The position numbers and the translations under genes are program-made. DNA of 64,000 nucleotides from Rhizobium binae (lineage in GTDB: Bacteria; Pseudomonadota; Alphaproteobacteria; Rhizobiales; Rhizobiaceae): the NCBI RefSeq assembly GCF_017357225.1, contig NZ_CP071604.1, positions 561,001 to 625,000 on the forward strand. The letters run 5' to 3'. Under the pieces are notes generated by a model, which searched no databases, was not told where the DNA came from, and saw only the letters and a list, made by a program, of their open reading frames with translations. Of this stretch, positions 58,323 to 64,000 are shown piece after piece. The first letter of the stretch is position 1. Every line of letters begins with the position of its first letter.

Positions 58323-58589
58323 TTAATCGGGGAAATCCGGCCCCACCACACGCCGCACCAGCTTCAGGCTGCGATCCGGCTGAAGAATATAAGTCTCTTC
58401 CACCCGCTGGCCGAACTCGTTGTAGAACTGGTGATGGACGGCGCTGCCGACCGGCGATTTGGTGAGCTTCGTTCGCGGCTGGCCGCCATAGGTGATGCTG
58501 CCGGGAATGGGATCCAGCGCCGGGCTATCGGCCGAGGAGCAGCCGGTCAGCAATATCCCGGCAAACAAGGCGGGCATCAGCACTTTCAT
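58323..58589 (-). CDS. Small lipoprotein, paralogue of the one at 7693
   Basis: 88 residues with a lipoprotein signal MKVLMPALFAGILLTGC (Cys 17). The mature part shares LDPIPGSITYGGQPRTKLTK, SPVGSAVHHQF and QRVEETYILQPDRSL with the lipoprotein at 7693-7974; both lie downstream of or beside unrelated housekeeping genes on the minus strand. GAGGG abuts the upstream ATG 58598, so ATG 58589 is better placed for translation. Probably a periplasmic or outer membrane lipoprotein of unknown role. It marks the start of the accessory stretch. Confidence 0.85.
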   Translation of the reverse strand: MKVLMPALFAGILLTGCSSADSPALDPIPGSITYGGQPRTKLTKSPVGSAVHHQFYNEFGQRVEETYILQPDRSLKLVRRVVGPDFPD

Positions 58590-58841
58590 CGTCGTCATCC
58601 CTCTTTCGACTGCAGCAAGATATGGAAGCCGCAGCACCTTCCGCCAAGAGCGGGTCAGGATTGGCCGGCAGAAATCCGGGAATTATGTAGCAAATGCCAC
58701 CAGCCGGTAATCGTGCGCGGTGGCCGTTTTACGCCAACAGCGGTCATTGAAGTTGACTATCCGGCTACATTGCAAAATTCAGGAGACAAGTGTCGTAGAG
58801 TTTTCCGACGGGCCATTTCGGCTGTCACCCAATACCCGACT

Positions 58842-59243
58842 CTACGCGTCTGCGCCAATGATCTCAGGGAAAGAGTCAGCGTCATTGATCAGCACAAGTG
58901 GTCCGCACGCCAACGCGATATGAGAGAGGATGCGACGGATCAACGGCTCATGCCCTTTCTCGAAATAGAGCTTTTGCGGTTCGTGATCTCCCGAGTAATC
59001 CGGGATTATCAGGAGCGCCCATTTAATGTCGGGATTATCTGCAGCGTCCCGAACGAGTGCATGCCACGGAGCCATTGCCCCGTTGTCGGTGATTTCTGCT
59101 GTGAGGTCGAGGTCTGATAAAGCTCGCTTGACCTCGGAACCTGTGGGCCATCGCGAAGGCAATGCTGGAAATGAGATTCCTTGCTCGCTTAACCAAATCA
59201 TCATCTCGGCGTCTAAGGGCCATACAGTCCACATTATGCCCAT
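58842..59243 (-). CDS. Hypothetical soluble protein
   Basis: 133 residues starting MGIMWTVWPLDAEMMIWLSE, acidic overall. No signal peptide or membrane segment is evident. Features are LPSRWPTGSEVKRALSDLDL, DNPDIKWALLIIPDYSGDHE and HEPLIRRILSHIALACGPLV. AAGGGTCAACC precedes the ATG. I do not recognise the family. Location next to a SnoaL-MarR module and IS remnant suggests an accessory gene; the strong internal coding pattern and start signal suggest it is real. Confidence 0.6.
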   Translation of the reverse strand: MGIMWTVWPLDAEMMIWLSEQGISFPALPSRWPTGSEVKRALSDLDLTAEITDNGAMAPWHALVRDAADNPDIKWALLIIPDYSGDHEPQKLYFEKGHEPLIRRILSHIALACGPLVLINDADSFPEIIGADA

Positions 59244-59459
59244 GGTTGACCCTTAGCGAACAAAGTTAAAGCCATCTCGCACGTTCAGCACTCTCCACCA
59301 AAGTCTGACATAACCAGGTCGCAAAAATCCCTCACAAAATCCAGAGGTTCGTGACCGAGTTTTGCGGAATTGTCTTGCAAATGCCAAACGACCGCTTTCG
59401 GGCCCAAAGCGGACACTGCAGGAGGTATGACTTGCTACAGGATCGCAAAAGGCTTATGC

Positions 59460-59490
59460 ATAATATATACAGGTAAACTGTATATATTAT
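59460..59490. promoter_or_regulatory. Perfect 13-bp inverted repeat before a SnoaL gene
   Basis: ATAATATATACAG (59460-59472) and CTGTATATATTAT (59478-59490) form a perfect 13-bp palindrome with a GTAAA spacer, ending 23 bp before the start codon. TTGCTA about 30 bp upstream and the TAT-rich left arm could form a promoter, so it would overlap the -10 or start of transcription. It is likely the operator of a MarR-type dimer; the MarR gene is next door. Confidence 0.65.
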
Positions 59491-59513
59491 CGGCGTATGT
59501 TGAGGGATGAATC

Positions 59514-59924
59514 ATGTCAACCGATTGCAAAGAGGTGGTTCGCCGCTTCAACATTGAGGTCATTCAAAATGGGAGCGAAACCGAATTTCATTCCTTGATG
59601 GCTCCTCACTTTGTGAATCACTCTGCGCCGCAAGGAATGCCGAACGGCCCGGAAAGCATGTGGCACACCTTCCAGAATGTCCTTCGCCCAGCTCTATCAA
59701 ACCTGGCGGTAACGATCCATGACCAGATCGCCGAGGGCGATAAGGTCACAACGCGCAAGACGATAAGCGGAGTTCATACCGGTACCCTGCTGGGCGTTCC
59801 GGCGACGGGACGGGACGTTTCCATTGGCGCTATCGATATTGTGCGAATTCAGGACGGTAAATATGCAGAACATTGGGGCGTGAACACCTTATCCAACGTA
59901 CTCGCTGCCTTGTCGAAGGATTGA
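59514..59924 (+). CDS. SnoaL-like ester cyclase family protein
   Basis: 136 residues of an NTF2-like fold of the SnoaL polyketide cyclase type: VRRFNIEVIQNGSETEF (about 9), MAPHFVNHSAPQGMPNGPES, GDKVTTRKTISGVHTG and an ending IVRIQDGKYAEHWGVNTL, including conserved Asp/His positions (HFVNHS, EHW). Homologues are often stress- or antibiotic-associated ester cyclases of unknown substrate. AGGGATGAATC precedes the ATG. Base composition is less GC-rich than the flanking core genes. It is preceded by a 31-bp palindrome and followed in convergent orientation by a MarR gene 9 bp away. Confidence 0.87.
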   Translation: MSTDCKEVVRRFNIEVIQNGSETEFHSLMAPHFVNHSAPQGMPNGPESMWHTFQNVLRPALSNLAVTIHDQIAEGDKVTTRKTISGVHTGTLLGVPATGRDVSIGAIDIVRIQDGKYAEHWGVNTLSNVLAALSKD

Positions 59925-59933
59925 TGCGACGAG

Positions 59934-60377
59934 CTAGCACAGCCGTTCGATAACAGCGATTGCGGCTTCGAGCGTTTGTCTGTCCGTGCCGGACAGGCGT
60001 TCCTCGATCAAACTGGCAATCTGCAATGTTCGGGCTTCGCGGGCGCGGGACAATTCCTCATTTCCCTTCTCGGTAATGAAAAGAAGCTGGCTCCGCCCGT
60101 CCGCTGGGTTCGGCATTTTGCTGATCAGGCCTTCAGCTTCCAACTGACCGGCAACCAGCCGCATGCTCTGATGCCTGACGTTGCGCCGGCCTGCCAGTTC
60201 TGCGACACTGAGCGGACCCGCCCGATCCAGAAGCGACAGTGTTTCTGACTGCGAGGTTGTCGGTGTATTTGCCTGCGCCTTTACGCCGCGAACGAATCTG
60301 CCGAGCGTGATGCGCAGATTTTCCGCAAGGGCCAGCGCATCGCTATCTATTTCGGAGCTGGCATCTTCGCTGGCCAT
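59934..60377 (-). CDS. MarR family transcriptional regulator
   Basis: 147 residues from ATG 60377, which has GGAAGAAG well placed before it; a GTG at 60401 would add 8. The winged HTH is in AELAGRRNVRHQSMRLVAGQ with the wing PADGRSQLLFIT. An N-terminal acidic helix (ASSEIDSDALALAENLRITL) precedes it. The gene is convergent with the SnoaL-like gene that carries the 31-bp palindrome and is 9 bp from its stop. No matching palindrome is apparent at its own promoter. Probably regulates that module. Confidence 0.88.
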   Translation of the reverse strand: MASEDASSEIDSDALALAENLRITLGRFVRGVKAQANTPTTSQSETLSLLDRAGPLSVAELAGRRNVRHQSMRLVAGQLEAEGLISKMPNPADGRSQLLFITEKGNEELSRAREARTLQIASLIEERLSGTDRQTLEAAIAVIERLC

Positions 60378-60571
60378 TTTCTTCTTCCGCCTAAACTGCA
60401 CCCTCTAAGCCTTTCCATAGACCGAGAAGAACTAGAAGAGAAATAGCTTCGGCACGACCGCTTATGGCGCGAGAGAGACCACCGACTGTTGCCGACGGCC
60501 AAGATTCCAGATCATAACACCTCTCGTCGCTACTCGGCCCAAAGCTGTCATTGACCGTCGCAAAAAGCGGC

Positions 60572-60952
60572 TCAAGCAATCTGATTTTCGATCGAGGTTT
60601 TGTCGATCGCGGATAACACATCGATTATTTTACCGCCCTTCACCTCGTAAAACACGTTTTCTGCGAAGGAAATGCGTCGGCCGTTGATCTTTAAGCCAAG
60701 GAAATTGCCTTTTGGTGAGCAATTGAACATCAACCTCGCCGCAATAAGGGGCGGGTCGCATACCAGACGATCTATGACGAAACGTAGGTCGGGGATGTCC
60801 TCGAAGTCTTTGATCAGCATCGAGCGGTAGCCTGACAGCCCAAGCGGTCGCCCATTATGTTTAACATCGTCGGCAACATACCGCCTCAGCTCATCCCAAT
60901 CTTGTCGATTTAGGCAACCTATGTACGCGTCGTAAAATTCTTGCAGTGTCAT
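60572..60952 (-). CDS. SnoaL-like/NTF2-fold protein (second copy in the module)
   Basis: 126 residues: MTLQEFYDAYIGCLNRQDWD, ELRRYVADDVKHNGRPLGLS, GYRSMLIKDFEDIPDLRF and the ending FYEVKGGKIIDVLSAIDKTS, a SnoaL-type ester cyclase fold. It is only distantly like the protein at 59514. The start lacks a strong ribosome binding site. It is the same strand as the MarR gene, 194 bp upstream of it, and adjacent to the IS remnant. The stretch has lower GC than the core. Confidence 0.8.
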   Translation of the reverse strand: MTLQEFYDAYIGCLNRQDWDELRRYVADDVKHNGRPLGLSGYRSMLIKDFEDIPDLRFVIDRLVCDPPLIAARLMFNCSPKGNFLGLKINGRRISFAENVFYEVKGGKIIDVLSAIDKTSIENQIA

Positions 60953-61125
60953 GTTGCAGATACCATCAGATCAATCCCTTTACCGTCGTGTGGACCAAGA
61001 CGGCCGGAATTCACGTTGTTATGCGCTCGCACCATGCGTCGCAAGGCTCACAGCACTAAGATCAGTTTCCTCGAGTTTTGCGGCAGTCGCGACGTCCGGT
61101 GTTGGCGCTAGATGACCTGATGTGG

Positions 61126-62210
61126 TGGACGGCCTCCGCTCCCGGCATCGCAATGTGCCAAAGTGTGGCTGTCGAAGTCACATAAGGGAGAGCCGTCCAT
61201 GGAGAAGATTACCACAATTGGTCTGGATATCGCCAAGCATGTATTTCAGGTTCACGGGATCAATGGTGCCGGCGCGACGGTGAGCCGCCGCAAGCTGCGC
61301 CGCGACGATGTCGTTGGATTCTTCAAGGCATTGCCGCCATGCCTGATCGGAATAGAGGCATGCGCGACTGGACACCACTGGGCTCGGGTTCTTATGGCGC
61401 TGGGTCACGAGGTTCGGCTGATCGCGTTGGTCGACGACGATGATCACGATCTAATCCCGCCGCTTGCGCGGTCCGCGCTTCTTCCGCTGATCGGCAGTTG
61501 CGGGAGGCGCACGAGAAGGTCAGCGAGTTGGATCGCCAAATTCATGCTTGGCATCGCTCGAACGAACTGAGCCGCCGCCTTGAGACGATCCCTGGAATTG
61601 GCCCGATCACTGCCAGCGCAATTGCCGCGACGGTGACCGACGCGTCGCTCTTCAAATCCGGCCGACAATTGGCGGCATGGATAGGCCTGGTGCCGCGGCA
61701 GAACTCATCGGGTGGCAAGGACCGCCTCGGAAGGATCAGCAAACAAGGCGATCCCTATCTCCGCCGGCTTCTCGTTGTGGGCGCGCACGCGGTGCTTCGT
61801 TTCAGCGGCAAAGCTAAAGTTGCACCGACGCTTTGGGCCGCCGAACTTCTGGTGAAGAAGCCGTACAACGTCGTCGCTGTTGCTTTGGCCAACAAGATGG
61901 CGCGGATCGTCTGGGCGTTGATGACGACGGGCAGGCGCTCTTTGAGGCGACCGCCGCCCTTTGAATGCTCACAGAGAATGCAGAAATTGGTGAGGTGCTG
62001 ATGGCGTGATGGCGAACGGTCGAGCCGGGATCGGACAAACCCGATCAGTGGGTGCCGCTTGAAAGCGCGTTGACCTGTCTGGGATCCGATCAGCGGACTA
62101 CATCAGGGCCAGCGGCATGAACGCGCCGCAATCAAAGGCCGTATACATGCCTGCACCCGACCAATCTGCCGGAAACACCAAACTGCCCCTTGCCACGCGG
62201 AGGCCGTCCA
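61126..62210. mobile_element. Decayed IS110/IS1111-type insertion sequence
   Basis: Inverted repeats TGGACGGCCTCCGC (61126-61139) and GCGGAGGCCGTCCA (62197-62210) bracket a transposase pseudogene. Such 14-bp subterminal inverted repeats are typical of the IS1111 branch of IS110. The internal gene has a deletion and frameshifts, so the copy is inactive. Outer boundaries may extend slightly beyond these repeats. Confidence 0.75.
61199..62001 (+). pseudogene. IS110-family transposase, internally deleted and frameshifted
   Basis: The N-terminal part is clear: MEKITTIGLDIAKHVFQVHG, then GIEACATGHHWARVLMALGH. After EVRL about 80-90 residues are missing, including the region with the DxxDA catalytic motif, and the sequence resumes at IPPLARSALLPLI. 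A one-base loss near 61495 shifts the frame; the C-terminal transposase domain (ETIPGIGPITASAIAATV, RLGRISKQGDPYLRRLL) continues from about 61498 in another frame. Near 61935 a further frameshift garbles the last residues. AAGGGAG lies before the ATG. It cannot encode an active DEDD transposase. Confidence 0.85.
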
Positions 62211-62282
62211 TACATGCGGCGCTGAGGGAACCAAGTGAGCCCTGACGTGTTGAAATGCCGGATCGAAACGCTGGAGACCATC

Positions 62283-62546
62283 ATGCAGGTGCTTCTTCGC
62301 CTTTGGGCAACGACCTTGATTATCGGGTGCGGTGTCTTTGCCGGCTCCGCCTATGCCTCGCTCGAAACCGGCACGGACTATTCCGCGCTTCCGAAGGACC
62401 AGATCGCGCTCAACGAATATACCGGAACGGCCGCCTGTCAGCCGGCAGAGCCGCACTATCTGCCGTCCTTCATCCGCACGGCGGACGGCACGATCATCGG
62501 TGTCGGCTATGTCGAGGTGGAGAATGAAAGCGGCGCGGGCTGCTGA
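62283..62546 (+). CDS. Small secreted hypothetical protein
   Basis: 87 residues from ATG 62283 (GGAGA is 5 bases before it). A signal peptide (MQVLLRLWATTLIIGCGVFA, cleavage near AYA/SLE) is followed by a short mature domain with two cysteines (TAACQPAEPH and the C-terminal GAGC) and a repeated glycine/valine pattern (GTIIGVGYVEVENESG). The single cysteines may form a disulfide in the periplasm. No family recognised. It follows the IS remnant directly. Confidence 0.6.
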   Translation: MQVLLRLWATTLIIGCGVFAGSAYASLETGTDYSALPKDQIALNEYTGTAACQPAEPHYLPSFIRTADGTIIGVGYVEVENESGAGC

Positions 62547-62772
62547 GAATCCGATCTGTTCGGACGAGGCTCGCCGGCGTTTCCGGTGACGAGCCTCTGA
62601 CCATCATCATGATGGCTGCGTGTTTTCTATCGAAACAGCTGTCCCGGGCGCAACGCCCTTTGCGCCAGAACCCGGCACCTGCTCGATCCAGGGTTAAGTG
62701 AAAATTAAACAATGCATCGTTCCGGCACGCCTTGCCGAACAAATCGAAAAACAGCCGGACGTTCCTGCCGTG

Positions 62773-63018
62773 TTAATGCAGCAGCTTCAGCTTCGCTTCT
62801 TCGGCCGCCGCCAGGAACTCGGCCCTTGCCTCTTCGACGCTCTTGCGCCCGTCGAGTGCCGCCCGGCAGGTACTGCGCGCCTTGATATAATGCAGTCCGC
62901 GCGCACTCGGCCAGAGATCCGCCAGACATTTCAGCGCATCGAACGGCCCGTTGACGGTTTTGAGGTCAGCGCCTTCGAAACCGACCTTGACCGGGTCGTT
63001 CCATTTTTCAGTTGCCAT
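62773..63018 (-). CDS. DUF982 family protein
   Basis: 81 residues from ATG 63018, with GGAGGAGCATCG before it. The DUF982 pattern is complete: WNDPVKVGFEGADLKTVNGP, FDALKCLADLWPSARGLHYI and STCRAALDGRKSVEEARAEF. DUF982 proteins are small rhizobial proteins of unknown function, often in multiple copies. It is a single gene here. Confidence 0.85.
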   Translation of the reverse strand: MATEKWNDPVKVGFEGADLKTVNGPFDALKCLADLWPSARGLHYIKARSTCRAALDGRKSVEEARAEFLAAAEEAKLKLLH

Positions 63019-63281
63019 CGATGCTCCTCCGGGGTTTCGACAGAACCAAGTGTGCTGCGCCATCCTGTCCTCAGGGGGCCGCCGCCATGATAGCCATTCT
63101 AGCGAGAATTTTGCGGTCAACAATGGTGAATCGTTTGTTGCCGATGAGGCGAAATGCCAGCGTTTGTAAGACGGGTGGAGTCGCGTCCCGCCGTAAGAGG
63201 ATTTTTGGATGGTCGAAGATAAGTTGTATGGCGTTTGCGCGCTACTACCGCTACCGTGCTCGAGAAAGCCGAGGGCTCGAC

Positions 63282-63722
63282 ATGGGTTTCGATGGAAAAT
63301 GGATCTGGGCTGCGTTTCTGTGCGGTGCGCTGGCAATGCCTGCCCTTGCCGGTGGCGCAGAGACGTCCTCAGAAGAGGCTTTCCTAATCCGCATTTCTAC
63401 CGAGGTCATTCCAACAATGCAGCGGGAGTATCTGCGGGCCGCCCTACGTCGGTATCTTGAGGCCGGGGTGATAGATCTTGCTGCCTACGCTTGGTCGGAG
63501 AACTTTGAGCGATGGTATATTGAAGGCACGTTCGATGGAACAACTGCATGGCCCCACACACCAATTCCAGGCGAAGAGTTAGTAACCGGAGAAATGTTCG
63601 AGCTGTGGCAGTTTTCGCCGTTCGTACCCTATTATCTTGAGGTAACCGACATTCCCGATTGCACTGGCATGCAGTCCGCTTCGTGCGGACGGCTGCCCCT
63701 CAGCCTAACCCTCTCACGGTAA
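63282..63722 (+). CDS. Secreted hypothetical protein ending in a repeat
   Basis: 146 residues from ATG 63282 (GAGGG before it). A signal peptide (MGFDGKWIWAAFLCGALAMP ALA, cleavage near ALA/GGA) precedes a mature part with IRISTEVIPTMQREYLRAAL, AYAWSENFERWYIEGTFDGT and FELWQFSPFVPYYLEVTDIP. The final residues after about DIPDCTG run into a GC-rich repeat (63690 onward), so the true gene may have lost its own stop through insertion or the last codons are altered. The function is unknown. Confidence 0.5.
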   Translation: MGFDGKWIWAAFLCGALAMPALAGGAETSSEEAFLIRISTEVIPTMQREYLRAALRRYLEAGVIDLAAYAWSENFERWYIEGTFDGTTAWPHTPIPGEELVTGEMFELWQFSPFVPYYLEVTDIPDCTGMQSASCGRLPLSLTLSR

Positions 63723-63850
63723 AAGCGGCGAGGGGACGTGCCCGGCGAGAGGCCTGCGAGGACGGAGAGGTTGCGACATAACCCTTCGCCCCGTTTTCGG
63801 GGGGTGCGAAGGACGGTTCGAGACCCGTGGACAGGCCCCGGTCAGTGGCG
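63690..63850. repeat. GC-rich intergenic repeat with hairpin
   Basis: GCCCCTCAGCCTAACCCTCT at about 63695 and CGAGACCCGTGG at 63818 recur in part at 8740-8800. A hairpin, CCTTCGC (63783-63789) with GCGAAGG (63806-63812), with inner CCCCG/CGGGG pairing, lies between. It appears to be a dispersed intergenic element next to the tRNA-Thr gene. Confidence 0.45.
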
Positions 63851-63905
63851 GCAGCCAGATGAGGGGCTTGTCGAGTGCGGGAGAAATGATGTCGGATCAG
63901 AAAAC

Positions 63906-63980
63906 TGGTGCTGCCGAGTGGGATTGAACCACCGACCTCACCCTTACCAAGGGTGTGCTCTACCACTGAGCTACGGCAGC
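63906..63980 (-). tRNA. tRNA-Thr (anticodon GGT)
   Basis: On the minus strand the acceptor arms GCTGCCG and CGGCAGC pair, the D arm is GCTC/GAGC, the anticodon stem CACCC/GGGTG encloses TTGGTAA giving GGT, the T loop is TTCAATC, and CCA is encoded. Confidence 0.97.
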
Positions 63981-64000
63981 AGGACCAGGACCCGTGCGAG

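Noticed and set aside
1..64000. CRISPR array, rRNA operon, integrative element with attachment sites
   Set aside because: No regular direct repeats with spacers and no rRNA segments were seen; the tRNA genes show no adjacent integrase or duplicated 3' ends.

Overview
This 64 kb window looks like core chromosome of a fast-growing rhizobium, most likely the Rhizobium etli/leguminosarum group. The evidence is a GC-rich alphaproteobacterial gene set with GcrA, a SAM-II riboswitch in front of metZ, a PodJ-like polarity protein with Sel1 repeats, DUF952/DUF982/DUF6460 families and TIGR02186 beside a TauE/SafE exporter, plus rhizobial-type intergenic palindromes. No rRNA, CRISPR array, prophage or secretion cluster was seen. 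The species is inferred, not shown.

Layout. 1-7.7 kb: gcrA (cut by the left edge) faces argD-argF-hslO. Then come apaG and metZ on the minus strand, metZ under a SAM-II riboswitch with an adjoining terminator, then a double-length dCTP deaminase and tRNA-Gly(CCC). 7.7-20 kb: small lipoprotein, VOC protein, chemoreceptor with CheR/CheB tether, orphan amino-acid binding protein, TerB protein, degenerate secreted nuclease, S24 repressor, LuxR response regulator, DUF952-pyrD, MATE pump, CAP-domain lipoprotein with DUF6460, and a TPR-methyltransferase. 20-30 kb: two YitT paralogues flanking a carboxymuconolactone decarboxylase/Rrf2 pair, the DEXH helicase-PdeM repair pair, a transglycosylase, a hydrolase and the TIGR02186-TauE pair. 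30-36.5 kb: podJ-like gene, VOC protein, SDR and an HhH-type alkylbase glycosylase. 36.7-42.5 kb: a beta-oxidation operon (acyl-CoA dehydrogenase, thiolase, cupin, hydratase/3-hydroxyacyl-CoA dehydrogenase) behind a perfect 9-4-9 palindrome. 42.7-46.1 kb: two regulator-target pairs (MarR/GFA and TetR/MFS), each with palindromic operator candidates. 46.1-58.3 kb: symporter-hybrid histidine kinase, mscL, aminotransferase, galE, GGDEF-EAL protein, 3-hydroxyisobutyryl-CoA hydrolase-like protein and a UvrD-type helicase.

58.3-62.3 kb is the clearest accessory stretch. It is visibly less GC-rich and holds an unrecognised protein, two SnoaL-like proteins around a MarR regulator, a perfect 13-bp inverted repeat overlapping the probable promoter of the first SnoaL gene, and a decayed IS110/IS1111-type element with matching 14-bp inverted repeats. 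The window ends with small secreted or DUF proteins, a repeat and tRNA-Thr(GGT).

The most distinctive observations are regulatory: four GANTC (CcrM) sites within 37 bp upstream of gcrA, the metZ SAM-II/terminator unit, the beta-oxidation operator, the double MarR operator, the galE hairpin that buries its ribosome binding site, and the SnoaL/MarR palindrome. I saw no convincing wholly new multi-gene system; the SnoaL-MarR-SnoaL island is the best candidate for an uncharacterised small module.
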